From Arthrobacter tumbae (GTDB lineage: Bacteria; Actinomycetota; Actinomycetes; Actinomycetales; Micrococcaceae): a DNA stretch of 64,000 bases. The stretch is taken from assembly GCF_016907495.1 (NCBI RefSeq), contig NZ_JAFBCC010000001.1, positions 3,286,001 to 3,350,000 of the forward strand. The letters run 5' to 3'. Positions 54,909-64,000 of this stretch are shown here, piece by piece. Numbering within the stretch: position 1 is the first letter of the stretch; every line of letters starts with the position of its first letter. The position numbers were made by a program, and so were the translations under genes. The notes beneath the pieces are model-generated. The model was not told the DNA's origin and did no database searches. It saw only the letters and a list, made by a program, of their open reading frames with translations.

Positions 54909-56168
54909 GTGTCCGGACAGACGCAAATTCGAAGCACGTGGGCGGCACTGGGGCTGGCCCTCACGCTTGCCTGCTCGGGCTGTATGGGCGCGGGCGAGGG
55001 GCGAACCACGCAAGGCTCACAGCCAACGACGACGGCGCCCGCCTCCTCCTCCGCGCCCGCCACCTCAAACCCTCCCGAGGCCACCCCGGAACCCACACCT
55101 GAGCCGACCCCCGGCAAGGGGCCCGCCTGCCCCACGGACCGTTGCTTCTCCTTTCTGGCCTCCGGCGATCTACTGGTGCACCCGCAGCTGTGGGACCAAG
55201 CCGCCGTCGATGCACAGCAAACCGGCAACGGCACCCTCGATTTCGAGCCGCTCCTGGCGGGGCAGCGTCCCTACATCGAGGCGAGCGATCTCGCGATGTG
55301 CCATATGGAAACTCCGGTTGCGACGCCGGATGGTCCGTTCAGCGGCTACCCCCAGTTCAACGTTCCACCGCAGATCCTCGACGCCGCCAAGGCTGTCGGG
55401 TATCAGGCCTGCACTACGGCCAGCAACCACACCATCGACGCCGGCACCGAGGGCCTGGTGCGTACCCTGGACACGCTTGACCGGCTCAGTCTTGAGCACA
55501 CCGGCTCCTACCGAACCGAAGCGGACGCCCAGGAGTTGATGATCCTCGAAACGCCGGCTGCGCAGGTCGCAGTCATTGAGGCCACCTACGGTCTGAACGG
55601 CCTGATTCCGGAATTCCCCTGGCAGGTGGACATGCTCGACGCGCCCACCATGATCGCGAAGGCGGAAAGGGCGCGTGAGGAGGGCGCCGACGTCGTTATC
55701 GCAGCCATCCACGCCGGCGATGAGTATGCCTCGCTGCCCAACCAGCAGCAGATCGACCTCGCTCATTCCCTGGCGGACAGCGGCGCTGTGGACTTCATCT
55801 ATGGCCATCACACGCACTCAGTGCTGCCGATCGAGTACTACAACGGCACCTGGATCGTCTACGGTCTGGGCAACGGCGTCACCGAGTTGTCGCCGGTATA
55901 TGACGTCAACAATGAAGGGCTGACCATCCGGGCGCAGTTCGCAGCCGACGAGTCGGGTCAGTGGTCGGTCAGCGATCTCGCCTGGGTGCCCTCGGTCATT
56001 GTGCGCGACCCGTACCGCTGGTGCTCGCTGGCTCCCGACCAGGAGCAGGGCTCCTGCTCAACCCCTGAACATGAAGCGGCAGTCAAGGCACGCACGTTGG
56101 CGACGGTGGAAGCCTACGGCGCGTCCGACGACGGCGCCCACCAGTGGCTGGTGTCGGAGGAGGACTAA
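54909..56168 (+). CDS. CapA family lipoprotein (metallophosphatase-like), copy 2
   Basis: 419 residues, paralogous to the protein at 50355: same lipoprotein signal (lipobox CSGC), Pro/Thr linker (PEPTPEPTPGK) and domain order (ASGDLLVHPQLWDQA, MCHMETPVA, TASNHTIDAG, IHAGDEY, YGHHTHSVLPIEYYNGTWIVYGLGN). The GTG start at 54909 follows GGGAGG. The two copies flank the TfoX, GNAT and M3 genes and presumably arose by duplication. Confidence 0.9.
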   Translation: MSGQTQIRSTWAALGLALTLACSGCMGAGEGRTTQGSQPTTTAPASSSAPATSNPPEATPEPTPEPTPGKGPACPTDRCFSFLASGDLLVHPQLWDQAAVDAQQTGNGTLDFEPLLAGQRPYIEASDLAMCHMETPVATPDGPFSGYPQFNVPPQILDAAKAVGYQACTTASNHTIDAGTEGLVRTLDTLDRLSLEHTGSYRTEADAQELMILETPAAQVAVIEATYGLNGLIPEFPWQVDMLDAPTMIAKAERAREEGADVVIAAIHAGDEYASLPNQQQIDLAHSLADSGAVDFIYGHHTHSVLPIEYYNGTWIVYGLGNGVTELSPVYDVNNEGLTIRAQFAADESGQWSVSDLAWVPSVIVRDPYRWCSLAPDQEQGSCSTPEHEAAVKARTLATVEAYGASDDGAHQWLVSEED

Positions 56169-56179
56169 GCGGAACCGAC

Positions 56180-56920
56180 TCAGCGCGGCCGGCTTGCAGC
56201 GTGCCGCCGAGCGAGGTCGGCAAGGGTGTCGTCCACGTCGCCCGGCTCGAAGGAACCGTACTTGCGGGTCACGGCCTCACGGATCAGGAAGTCGGCAACA
56301 GCGGGATTCTTCGGCAGCATCGAGCCATGAAGGTAGCTGGCGACGATGTTGAGATGCCGGGCTCCTTCATGGTCCTCCTTTGAATTGTTGCCTTCGCCCT
56401 TGGTTACGGTGGCAAGCGGACGGACCGTCGGACCGAGGAAGGTCTGGCCGCTGTGGTTCTCGTAGCCGTGGATGTCGCCGAACTCCTCGCTACGGGCAAC
56501 CACGTTCCCGATCAGTCGCTCGCTTCCGCCGTGGGTTTCAATGTCGAGGATGCCGATCCCGGGTATGACCGTGCCGTCCTGAGTTTTGAAGAAGTTGCCG
56601 AACAGCTGGTAGAGACCGCAGATCGCGAGCATGGGCGTGCCGTCCCCGGCAAGCGCGCGGAGGTGTGCTGCGTTCGACTGCAGGTCCTGCTGGATGACAA
56701 CCTGCCCGCTGTCCTGCCCGCCGCCGCCGATCAGGATGTCCGCGTCTCCCGGAAACGTGTCACCCGCATTGTGTTCGAGGATGACCGCGTCATACCCGTG
56801 CCAGGCGAGGCGCTGCTTGAGCACCAGCACGTTGCCCCAGTCGCCGTAGATGTTCATGTCGCGCGGATACAGCTGCAGGATCCGCACGGTGCCCTTGCTC
56901 GCCGGAGTGCCGGAACTCAT
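56180..56920 (-). CDS. gatD: Lipid II isoglutaminyl synthase, glutaminase subunit GatD
   Basis: 246 residues of the class I glutamine amidotransferase fold. The nucleophile is in MLAICGLYQLFG, a His is in ASYLHGSMLPKNP, and family segments are ILQLYPRDMNIYGDWGN and ILIGGGGQDSGQ. With MurT it amidates the alpha-carboxyl of D-glutamate in lipid II. It starts inside the end of murT (ATGA overlap). Confidence 0.95.
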   Translation of the reverse strand: MSSGTPASKGTVRILQLYPRDMNIYGDWGNVLVLKQRLAWHGYDAVILEHNAGDTFPGDADILIGGGGQDSGQVVIQQDLQSNAAHLRALAGDGTPMLAICGLYQLFGNFFKTQDGTVIPGIGILDIETHGGSERLIGNVVARSEEFGDIHGYENHSGQTFLGPTVRPLATVTKGEGNNSKEDHEGARHLNIVASYLHGSMLPKNPAVADFLIREAVTRKYGSFEPGDVDDTLADLARRHAASRPR

Positions 56921-58197
56921 GAGACCACCTTCACATCGGTAATTTTGGAAAGGTCCCTGCGGATCGCGAGCATCGCGGTATAGGTGCAGAAGATCCGCTT
57001 CGGGCGGTCCTTCGCACTGCGGATGAAAGTGCGGAGCGCTGATCCGGTGTCAGGTTCGACGGCCTGGGCGGCGACGTCGTCGTACTGCAGACGCAGCGCC
57101 ATGTCATACGCGCGGACGCCGCTGACCATCTCAACGCCGCCGGTGCGCAGGCTGTCGAAATCCACGTCCCAGAGCCAGGACATGTCCCGTCCGTCCGCGT
57201 AATTGTCATTGATTGCGATCATGGTTGCGTAACCCACAGCATCGAAGGACTTCAGGCCCAGGCGGAAGCCGCTCGGATTCTTCACGAGGACAAGCTCCAG
57301 CGGAAGGCCGTCCACCACGAGTGACTCGCCGCGGCCGAAGGCCGGCTCAACGGCTGCAAGCGAGCGCAGCATCGCATCGCGTTTTGCCTCACCACCCAGG
57401 ATGACCCTCGCCATCGCCAGCGCGGCGGCGGCGTTGAAGATGTTATAGACCCCGCGGAGAGTGAGGTCGACCGTGCTTGCCTCGCCGTCCATGCGGAACG
57501 TAGCGGTGTTGGACACGACCGTTTCGAGCACGACGTCGGCGGGCAGGGACGAAGCCGGCGCGGTTCCCGTGGCGCCGCGGAGGTCATCATCGCTGGGGAA
57601 GGTGTCCCGGAGGGATTCAGCCAGCCCGAAATAAGCCACCGCCGCGTTGCGGACTGATGGTGCGATCGAGGCAACCCTCGGATCTTCCCGGTTGAGGACC
57701 ACAGTGCCGGTGGTTTTCACTGCGATGTGTTCGAGCAGCCGCGTGGTCTTGTCGATCTCACCGAAGCGGTCAAGCTGGTCCCGGAGGACGTTGAGCAGCA
57801 GGCAGTGGGTCGGCGGAACCAGATTCACGAAGTGGACGGCGTGGGCCTCATCCAGTTCCAGGACGGCGACGTCGGCGCTCAGCCGTCCGCGCCAGTCCAC
57901 CTCGCCGAGCAGCGCGGCGGCAACGCCCCGGGTGAAATTGCTGCCGGTCCGGTTGGTGAAGACTTTCAGCCCCTGGCCCTCAAGGAGCTCGACCACCATC
58001 TTGGTAGTGGTGGTTTTCCCATTGGTGCCGCTGACGACGATGATGCCCTTGGGCAGGTTTCGCAGCGCCCGTGCCATGAAGCCGGGATCGATGCGTTCAA
58101 CGACCAGACCGGGAAACGCCGAACCACCGCCGCGCAGACGCGAGAGTGCCCGAACTGTTTTGCCCAGGGGCACGCTCACGAAAGACAGACCAGACAT
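56917..58197 (-). CDS. murT: Lipid II isoglutaminyl synthase, Mur-ligase-like subunit MurT
   Basis: 426 residues from ATG 58197 (MSGLSFVSVPLG). The ATP P-loop is VVSGTNGKTTTTKMV, the Mur middle-domain segment is AVLELDEAHAVHFV...LLNVLRDQLDRFGEID, and the C-terminal DUF1727 region starts near LVKNPSGFRLGLKS with the catalytic-type Asp in AINDNYADGRDMSWLWDVDFD. The protein has only two Cys and no CxxC pair, so the Cys4 zinc ribbon described in staphylococcal and streptococcal MurT is missing. It is divergent from pdxT over 77 bp. Confidence 0.94.
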   Translation of the reverse strand: MSGLSFVSVPLGKTVRALSRLRGGGSAFPGLVVERIDPGFMARALRNLPKGIIVVSGTNGKTTTTKMVVELLEGQGLKVFTNRTGSNFTRGVAAALLGEVDWRGRLSADVAVLELDEAHAVHFVNLVPPTHCLLLNVLRDQLDRFGEIDKTTRLLEHIAVKTTGTVVLNREDPRVASIAPSVRNAAVAYFGLAESLRDTFPSDDDLRGATGTAPASSLPADVVLETVVSNTATFRMDGEASTVDLTLRGVYNIFNAAAALAMARVILGGEAKRDAMLRSLAAVEPAFGRGESLVVDGLPLELVLVKNPSGFRLGLKSFDAVGYATMIAINDNYADGRDMSWLWDVDFDSLRTGGVEMVSGVRAYDMALRLQYDDVAAQAVEPDTGSALRTFIRSAKDRPKRIFCTYTAMLAIRRDLSKITDVKVVS

Positions 58198-58274
58198 GGT
58201 ATCTAACTTATCGCGCTTTCGCTCCCGTCCCGGTATGGCGCCCGGCAGGGTCAGCGCCAAACTAGAATGGGTCG

Positions 58275-59000
58275 GTGACTTTCACCATTTCCTCTGGCGG
58301 TGCCGCGCTGCGGGTCGGCGTTCTTGCAGTGCAGGGCGACGTACGCGAGCACATCCGGGTCATCGAGGCCCTGGGCGGAAAGGCGTCACCCGTGCGGCGC
58401 CCGAGCGAGCTGGAGCAGGTCGAGGGACTCATCATCCCCGGCGGCGAGTCCACCACCATGGACAAGCTGACCCGCGCCTTCGAACTCGCTGAACCGCTGC
58501 GCCAACGTATCCGCGACGGGTTCCCGGTCTATGGTTCCTGTGCGGGGATGATCATGCTGGCGGACACCATCGCTGATCCCTCCGTTGACCGTTTGGGCAA
58601 CCCCCAGCAGACTATCGGCGGGCTGGATATGGTTGTCCGCCGCAACGCCTTCGGCAGGCAACGCGAATCCTTCGAGACTGACCTCCCGTTCCAGGAACTG
58701 CCCGGGAACGGCTCCGACGTCCACGCGGTGTTCATCCGTGCGCCGTGGGTGGAAAAAGTAGGAGAATCGGTGAAGGTCCTCGCACAGGTCGAGGCACCCG
58801 ATACGCCGCCCGCCGAACACGGAGCCCAAACCAGGCCTGACAGCGGCAGGGCGCAGCCGGTCGCTAGGATTGTTGCAGTTCGCTCGGGAAACCTGCTGGC
58901 CACGAGCTTCCACCCGGAAGTGACGGGTGAGCATCGCATCCATGAGCTTTTCCTATCGTTGATCGCACAAAGAAGGGCAGAGCATGTCAGGGCACTCTAA
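58275..59000 (+). CDS. pdxT: Pyridoxal 5'-phosphate synthase glutaminase, PdxT
   Basis: 241 residues. Glutaminase triad: Cys in [10 protein letters not shown], His and Glu in [17 protein letters not shown]. Other family segments are [14 protein letters not shown] and [14 protein letters not shown]. It supplies ammonia to PdxS. An insertion of about 20 residues ([17 protein letters not shown]) before the last strands is unusual for PdxT. The stop overlaps the yebC start by 17 nt. Confidence 0.95.
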   Translation: MTFTISSGGAALRVGVLAVQGDVREHIRVIEALGGKASPVRRPSELEQVEGLIIPGGESTTMDKLTRAFELAEPLRQRIRDGFPVYGSCAGMIMLADTIADPSVDRLGNPQQTIGGLDMVVRRNAFGRQRESFETDLPFQELPGNGSDVHAVFIRAPWVEKVGESVKVLAQVEAPDTPPAEHGAQTRPDSGRAQPVARIVAVRSGNLLATSFHPEVTGEHRIHELFLSLIAQRRAEHVRAL

Positions 59001-59742
59001 ATGGGCTACCACCAAACACAAGAAGGCCGTGATTGACGCCAAGCGCGCCAAGTCCTTCGCGAAGCTGATCAAGAACATCGAGGTGGCAGCCCGGGCGGGC
59101 GGAGCCGATCTGTCCGGTAATCCTGGACTGGAATTGGCTGTGCAGAAGGCCAAGAAGACGTCCGTTCCCATCGACAACATCAACCGCGCGGTCAAGCGCG
59201 GTGCCGGGCTCACCGGAGAGGTCGTCGATTACTCGGAGATCATCTACGAAGCACGCGGGCCGCAGGGGTCGGCCCTGCTCATCGAGTGCCTCACGGACAA
59301 CAAGAACCGTGCAGCATCCGAAGTCCGGGTCGCAATCACACGGAATGGTGGATCAATCGCCGATCCCGGATCGGTCGCTTACCTGTTCGCGCGCAAGGGC
59401 GTGGTCTCCCTGCCGAAGAAGGACCTGTCCGAAGACGACGTCCTGATGGCTGTCCTGGACGCGGGTGCCGAGGAAGTTAAGGAGTCCGGCGACGCATTCG
59501 ACGTCCACTCCGAGCCCTCCGATCTGCGCGCGGTCGTTGCTGGGCTAGAGGAATCCGGCATCGAATACGAGACCGACGAGGTTGAGTTCGTTCCGTCGAT
59601 GCAGGTGGAACTCGATGCTGACGCCGCACGCAAATTCCTGAAGCTGGTGGATGCGCTCGAAGAGCTTGATGACGTCCAGAACGTGTACTCGAACGCGGAG
59701 CTCGGCGAAGACGTGATGGCCCAGCTGGAGAGCGACGATTAG
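58984..59742 (+). CDS. yebC: YebC/PmpR family protein
   Basis: 252 residues, the standard YebC/TACO1 fold: [83 protein letters not shown] and an acidic C-terminal end. Members act as DNA-binding regulators or as translation factors that help ribosomes through difficult motifs. Genetically linked to pdxT and ruvCAB as in many actinobacteria. Confidence 0.96.
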   Translation: MSGHSKWATTKHKKAVIDAKRAKSFAKLIKNIEVAARAGGADLSGNPGLELAVQKAKKTSVPIDNINRAVKRGAGLTGEVVDYSEIIYEARGPQGSALLIECLTDNKNRAASEVRVAITRNGGSIADPGSVAYLFARKGVVSLPKKDLSEDDVLMAVLDAGAEEVKESGDAFDVHSEPSDLRAVVAGLEESGIEYETDEVEFVPSMQVELDADAARKFLKLVDALEELDDVQNVYSNAELGEDVMAQLESDD

Positions 59743-59772
59743 TCTGCTCACCGCGGGTCTCGGTCAACGCCC

Positions 59773-60345
59773 GTGACGCTGCGCGTCATGGGCGTTGACC
59801 CCGGGCTCACCCGCTGCGGACTTGCCGTGGTGGATGTCGAACCGAACCGGCGCGCCACCCTGGTGGCGGTCGGGGTGGTCGGTACCCCGCCGGACCACAG
59901 CCTCGATCGCCGGCTGCTGATGATCGCCGATTCCGTGGACCTCTGGCTGGATACGCACTCACCGGCGGTACTCGCCGTCGAACGCGTTTTCAGCCAGCTC
60001 AACGTCAGCACCGTCATGGGTACCGCCCAGGCATCGGGGGTGGTGATAGCTGCGGCGGCGAGACGGGGGATACCTGTAGCGCTTCACACACCGACCGAGG
60101 TCAAGGCGGCAGTAACGGGCAACGGACAGTCCGACAAGGCCGCAGTTACCAAAATGGTGACGAAGATCCTCCGCCTGGCGACGCCGCCCACCCCTGCCGA
60201 CGCCGCTGATGCTCTTGCACTTGCCATCACCCACGCCTGGCGAACCGGATCAACTTCGTCAATTCGGAGCCAGGGCGGGTCGGGCCGGACCGCGGCCCAA
60301 CAGTTGTGGGCTGAAGCGGAAGCGAAGGCGCGTCGACGGCGGTGA
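59773..60345 (+). CDS. ruvC: Holliday junction resolvase RuvC
   Basis: 190 residues. Acidic residues: Asp in [12 protein letters not shown], Glu in [17 protein letters not shown] and the Asp cluster in [16 protein letters not shown]. It resolves Holliday junctions with RuvAB. The C-terminal tail is longer than in E. coli and basic. GTG 59773; 31 bp after yebC. Confidence 0.96.
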   Translation: MTLRVMGVDPGLTRCGLAVVDVEPNRRATLVAVGVVGTPPDHSLDRRLLMIADSVDLWLDTHSPAVLAVERVFSQLNVSTVMGTAQASGVVIAAAARRGIPVALHTPTEVKAAVTGNGQSDKAAVTKMVTKILRLATPPTPADAADALALAITHAWRTGSTSSIRSQGGSGRTAAQQLWAEAEAKARRRR

Positions 60346-60425
60346 ATTCACTCCGGCACAAGCCTGCATGCCGGCGTGCCTCGGTGTGGCGGCATCGAAT
60401 AGTCGGCGCCGGGCCGTACGCTGAT

Positions 60426-60441
60426 TCGTAGATATGTTCGG
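60426..60441 (+). promoter_or_regulatory. Candidate LexA (SOS) box upstream of ruvA
   Basis: TCGTAG-ATAT-GTTCGG matches the actinobacterial SOS box TCGAAC-N4-GTTCGA at 9 of 12 specified positions, 39 bp before the ruvA ATG. Damage induction of ruv genes is common, so the position is sensible, but the left half-site is weak. Confidence 0.4.
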
Positions 60442-60480
60442 TGATATTCGTTTCGATACTCAGCATCTGGAGCCCAGCGC

Positions 60481-61110
60481 ATGATCAGTTCTCTGACCGG
60501 GACCGTAAGCCATGTGGGCCTGCACTCGGCCGTACTCGACGTCAACGGGTTCGGGATGCAGGTACAGGCAACGCCCCAAACCCTTTCCACTCTCCGGCTG
60601 GGCAACCAGGCAAGACTTTTCACCTCGTTGATCGTCCGCGAGGATTCGATGACCCTGTTCGGATTCACAGATGCAGACGAACGTGAGGTCTTCGAAACCC
60701 TGCTGGGCGTCAGCGGCGTAGGCTCGCGGCTGGCGCTGGCAGTGCTCGCGGTCTATGCGCCGGCAGCCATCCGCACCGCCGCATCGTCGGGGGATGACAA
60801 AGCGTTCAGCAAGGTTCCAGGCATCGGGCCCAAGGGCGCGCGGCGCATCGTGCTTGAACTCGCCGACAAGCTCGTTCCGCTTGAGACCGACACTCCATCA
60901 ACTGCCGCCGGCGCCTGGCAGTCCCAGGTCCTCGCCGCAATGATGGGCCTCGGTTGGTCGGAGAAGGACGCCGGCTCTGCCATCGACTCCGCAGTGAAAG
61001 AGTCTCCTGAGATCGCGGCATCCGGAGACGTCGGTTCCATCCTGAAGCTCACACTGCGCAGGCTGGGCCAGGACGGGGCGCGCAGCTCTGCACGGGCTTC
61101 GGTGAACTGA
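60481..61110 (+). CDS. ruvA: Holliday junction branch-migration subunit RuvA
   Basis: 209 residues. The N-terminal OB fold is [29 protein letters not shown], the two helix-hairpin-helix motifs include [14 protein letters not shown] and [20 protein letters not shown], and a C-terminal RuvB-binding domain ends the protein. It binds the junction as tetramers. Its stop overlaps ruvB's ATG. Confidence 0.97.
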   Translation: MISSLTGTVSHVGLHSAVLDVNGFGMQVQATPQTLSTLRLGNQARLFTSLIVREDSMTLFGFTDADEREVFETLLGVSGVGSRLALAVLAVYAPAAIRTAASSGDDKAFSKVPGIGPKGARRIVLELADKLVPLETDTPSTAAGAWQSQVLAAMMGLGWSEKDAGSAIDSAVKESPEIAASGDVGSILKLTLRRLGQDGARSSARASVN

Positions 61111-62228
61111 TGACAGATCAGGAGCAGCCGCTCGTATCGCCCGCCGTGGACCCGGAGGACCGGGCGGTCGAGGCAGCCCTGCGGCCGAAGAACCTCGACG
61201 ATTTCGTCGGTCAGGCAAGAGTGCGCCGTCAGCTGTCCCTTGTCCTCGAAGCATCCCGGATGCGGGGCCGCAGCGCGGACCATGTTCTCCTGTCCGGGCC
61301 ACCCGGCCTTGGCAAGACCACCCTGGCGATGATCATCGCCGCGGAGATGAATGCGCCCCTCCGCATCAGTTCCGGTCCCGCCATCCAGCACGCCGGTGAC
61401 CTCGCCGCTATCCTGTCCTCGCTGACTGAGGGGGAGGTACTCTTCCTCGACGAGATTCACCGTATGTCCCGCCCGGCAGAAGAAATGCTGTACATGGCGA
61501 TGGAGGACTTCCGGGTGGATATCATCGTGGGAAAGGGACCCGGTGCAACCGCCATCCCGCTGGATCTTCCACCCTTCACGCTGGTCGGCGCCACCACCCG
61601 CGCCGGGCTGCTGCCGGGACCACTTCGCGACCGGTTCGGCTTCACCGGCCATCTCGAGTTCTACTCCACGGCCGAGCTTGAACTCGTTCTCCGGCGCTCG
61701 GCCATGATGATGGACATGCGGGTCAACTCCGCTGCCTTCGCTGAGATCGCCGGGCGCTCCCGAGGGACGCCCCGAATCGCGAACCGCCTTCTTCGGCGCG
61801 TCCGCGACTGGGCGCTGGTGCACGGCGTGGACGTCATAGATGCACGGTGCGCCGGTTCCGCGCTGGACATGTACGAGGTTGACGCCAAGGGGCTCGACCG
61901 CCTCGACCGGTCAGTCCTGACCGCGCTGATCACAAAGTTCAACGGCGGGCCGGTGGGCCTGTCCACTCTGGCCATTGCAGTAGGAGAAGAACCCGAGACC
62001 GTGGAAACGGTCGCCGAGCCGTATCTTGTGCGGGAGGGAATGCTCGGCAGAACGCCGCGCGGGCGTATTGCCACGGCAGCTGCGTGGGAACATCTGGGTC
62101 TGGTCATGCCCGCAGCGATCGCAGCCGCCATGCCTGAGGGCCTTTTCCCGATGTACGAGGATGAGCCGGTTTCCGGAGCCGGAATGGCGCTCGGGAGCGA
62201 AACGGAATGGAGTCGCAACAACAGCTAG
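61110..62228 (+). CDS. ruvB: Holliday junction helicase RuvB
   Basis: 372 residues. AAA+ motor: Walker [10 protein letters not shown], Walker [10 protein letters not shown], sensor 1 GATTRAG and the arginine-finger region [19 protein letters not shown], then the winged-helix C-terminal domain ([27 protein letters not shown]). The start overlaps ruvA. A C-terminal tail of about 30 residues extends beyond the conserved end. Confidence 0.97.
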   Translation: MTDQEQPLVSPAVDPEDRAVEAALRPKNLDDFVGQARVRRQLSLVLEASRMRGRSADHVLLSGPPGLGKTTLAMIIAAEMNAPLRISSGPAIQHAGDLAAILSSLTEGEVLFLDEIHRMSRPAEEMLYMAMEDFRVDIIVGKGPGATAIPLDLPPFTLVGATTRAGLLPGPLRDRFGFTGHLEFYSTAELELVLRRSAMMMDMRVNSAAFAEIAGRSRGTPRIANRLLRRVRDWALVHGVDVIDARCAGSALDMYEVDAKGLDRLDRSVLTALITKFNGGPVGLSTLAIAVGEEPETVETVAEPYLVREGMLGRTPRGRIATAAAWEHLGLVMPAAIAAAMPEGLFPMYEDEPVSGAGMALGSETEWSRNNS

Positions 62229-62334
62229 TGCTTAAGCTGTCCTATATTCCCCGTAGACTGGAACGATGTGTGGCACAGCCCACGCAATTCATTGCGCCCG
62301 GCCGCGCTGACCAACATAGGAACGGATCTTCTCT

Positions 62335-62802
62335 GTGCTCGCAAATGTAGTTGCCCAGACCACCCAGCCGACGGGTGGCGGGTTTGACATCTTCAGCCTG
62401 CTCCTCCCGCTGGCTCTCGCCTTTCTGATCTTCACCATGTTCCGCAAGCAGCGGAAGATGAAGAAGCAGGTCGCCGAGCAGCGCACCCAGATGGTTCCGG
62501 GTACCGAGGTCATGACCAACTTCGGTCTCTTCGGCACCATTGTTTCCCTCGACGAGGACAACAACAAGGCTCTCATCGAGCTTTCCCCGGGCGTCACCGC
62601 GACTGTTCACTCCCAGACCCTGAGTAAGGTCGTCACCCCGGAGCCGGTGGTTGAGGAAGAGCACAGCGTTCCCGACGACGCCTCGTCGCTGACGGACCCG
62701 CTCACGGATGCTGACCGTCCGGTTCGCGAGGAGACACCGGAGGAGTCAGCCGAGCGGCTTGACCGGGAGAACACGCGCGACCGAAACGACAAAGACCAGT
62801 AA
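62335..62802 (+). CDS. yajC: Preprotein translocase accessory subunit YajC
   Basis: 155 residues. One membrane helix (IFSLLLPLALAFLIFTMFRKQRK) is followed by the YajC core QRTQMVPGTEVMTNFGLFGTIVSLDEDNNKALIELSPGVTATVHSQTL and an acidic tail. The start is GTG 62335. It precedes secD as in most bacteria; YajC associates with SecDF. Confidence 0.94.
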   Translation: MLANVVAQTTQPTGGGFDIFSLLLPLALAFLIFTMFRKQRKMKKQVAEQRTQMVPGTEVMTNFGLFGTIVSLDEDNNKALIELSPGVTATVHSQTLSKVVTPEPVVEEEHSVPDDASSLTDPLTDADRPVREETPEESAERLDRENTRDRNDKDQ

Positions 62803-62870
62803 TCTGCGATATGGCCGCGCTCTGACGGCCACCACGTCTCGAGTTCCAACACCCAAAGGATTCACGCACC

Positions 62871-64000
62871 ATGGCACGAACCGGCCCGGGCTACGCCGCC
62901 AAACGAACTCTCGTGTGGCTCGGCGTAGTCTTCGCACTCCTTGCGTTGCTGCTCGGCGGAGGCTCGCTGTGGAGTAACGCCAGCTGGGCACCCAAGCTCG
63001 CCCTCGACCTCGAGGGCGGTACCCAGATGATCCTTGCACCCCAGGTGCAAGGTGGCAGCGAGGAAATCACCCCTGAACAGCTTGACCAGGCGGTCGAGAT
63101 CATCCGGCAGCGAGTCGACGGCAGCGGTGTCGCCGAGGCTGAGATCAGCACGCAGTCGGGGCAGAACGTAATCGTCGCCCTCCCGGGCATCCCTGAACCG
63201 GAGACGCGGGAACTGATCCAGGCCTCGGCCCAGATGGAGTTCCGGCCCGTGCTGATAGGTGGCCCGGGGCTCGCTCCGGCAGCTGAAACGCCGACGCCCG
63301 AAGACCAGCTTCCCACTCCGAGTGCCGAGCCGACTGATGCCAGCGATCCGAACTGGATCACTGCGGAGCTCCTGCAGGAATTCGAGTCGACCGACTGCAC
63401 CAGCCCTGAAGCGCTGCAGCCTGCAGTGGAGCCGGCGCCTGCCGACCAGCCAATGGTCGCCTGCGAGCCGGACACACAGGGAAAGTACATTCTTGGTCCG
63501 GTTGAGGTGCGTGGTACCGAGATCGAGTCAGCCGATTACGGCATGGCCCGCAGCGCCCAGGGCCAGACCCTGAACGAGTGGGTCGTCAACATCGACTTCA
63601 ACGATGAGGGAACGGAGACCTTCCGGGAAGTAACCGAACGGTTGTTCGCCATCGGTTCGGGAGATCCACGGAACCAGTTCGCCATCGTGCTTGACGGCGT
63701 CATCGTCTCCGCTCCGACCACCAACGCTGTCATTCCTGACGGTCGTCCGCAGATCAGCGGCAGTTTCACGGAGGAATCGGCAGCAGCACTGGCAGAGCAG
63801 CTGAAGTACGGTGCGTTGCCGATCAGCTTCGAGATCCAGAGCGAGCAGCAGATCTCTGCCACGCTCGGCGCCGACCAGCTGCGGCTCGGCTTGATCGCCG
63901 GCGTGATCGGCCTGGTGCTCGTCGCTGTGTACTCGATCTTCCAGTACCGGATGCTCGGCCTGGTGACGATCGCCTCCCTCGTGGTGGCCGGTGTCCTCAC
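62871..64000 (+). CDS. secD: Protein translocase subunit SecD (3' end beyond window)
   Basis: 376 residues visible from ATG 62871. It has an N-terminal membrane helix (TLVWLGVVFALLALLLGGGSLW), the SecD motif APKLALDLEGGTQMIL, a periplasmic P1 region with a Pro/Thr-rich insert of about 60 residues, the QFAIVLDGVIVSAP...ISGSFT segment, and the second membrane helix with GVIGLVLVAVYSIFQYRMLGLVTI. The gene runs off the right edge. It uses the proton gradient to help release exported proteins. Confidence 0.95.
   Translation, partial: MARTGPGYAAKRTLVWLGVVFALLALLLGGGSLWSNASWAPKLALDLEGGTQMILAPQVQGGSEEITPEQLDQAVEIIRQRVDGSGVAEAEISTQSGQNVIVALPGIPEPETRELIQASAQMEFRPVLIGGPGLAPAAETPTPEDQLPTPSAEPTDASDPNWITAELLQEFESTDCTSPEALQPAVEPAPADQPMVACEPDTQGKYILGPVEVRGTEIESADYGMARSAQGQTLNEWVVNIDFNDEGTETFREVTERLFAIGSGDPRNQFAIVLDGVIVSAPTTNAVIPDGRPQISGSFTEESAAALAEQLKYGALPISFEIQSEQQISATLGADQLRLGLIAGVIGLVLVAVYSIFQYRMLGLVTIASLVVAGVL

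Overview
The window is 64 kb of high-GC actinobacterial chromosome, most like Arthrobacter or a close relative in the Micrococcaceae. The evidence is a mycoredoxin, an S-(hydroxymethyl)mycothiol dehydrogenase, MurT/GatD, the SCO1664/DUF3090/MSMEG_4193 trio, class Ib nrdHIEF, frequent GTG starts, and a thrS-HIT-pgsA ... pdxS ... pdxT-yebC-ruvCAB-yajC-secD order shared with mycobacteria. This is inferred from gene content and order; no database search was run.

Layout. 1-1.6 kb: end of a membrane protein, rsfS, a histidine phosphatase, tRNA-Ala(GGC) and a strong terminator. 1.7-8 kb: small membrane protein, S41 lipoprotein, PatB-type C-S lyase, stand-alone 5'-3' exonuclease, App1-like phosphatase, FUSC protein. 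8-11.6 kb: structured leader, metF, metE, long-stem terminator. 11.6-17 kb: LysR regulator, then an intergenic region with four DnaA-box-like sites and two palindromes ahead of nrdHIEF. 17-24 kb: a shortened GNAT, membrane protein, DinB protein, the kinase-like/DUF3090/histidine phosphatase operon, an acetyltransferase and selO. 24-27 kb: a metalloregulated unit (ArsR with an alpha5 metal site, MFS exporter, divergent FAD oxidoreductase with a Cys-bearing tail) around an inverted-repeat operator lying on a promoter. 27-36.6 kb: GH15 trehalase/glucoamylase, thioesterase, DUF427, aldo/keto reductase, lipoate-ligase-like protein, zinc alcohol dehydrogenase, a broken PIG-L gene, the mycothiol-dependent formaldehyde pair, mycoredoxin and chorismate mutase.

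36.8-44.8 kb looks like an accessory island for ion homeostasis and stress: K+/H+-type antiporter with an RCK_C domain (rich in rare TTA codons), K+ channel, duplicated-DUF1538 membrane protein translationally coupled to a PII-like protein, a CBS-pair protein and a tandem USP, bounded on the right by an IS110 element. The noncoding end of that element folds into large stem-loops and is a good bridge-RNA candidate.

44.9-64 kb is conserved housekeeping: thrS, HIT, pgsA, an unknown gene where mycobacteria carry patA/pimA, pdxS, a block of two paralogous CapA-like lipoproteins around TfoX-like, GNAT and M3 peptidase genes, gatD-murT, pdxT-yebC, ruvC, ruvAB with a LexA-like site, yajC and the start of secD.

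Most promising leads: the PII/DUF1538/channel/antiporter island, the IS110 bridge-RNA candidate, the structured leader before metF, the DnaA-box cluster before nrdHIEF, and the ArsR/MFS/FAD metal-response unit.
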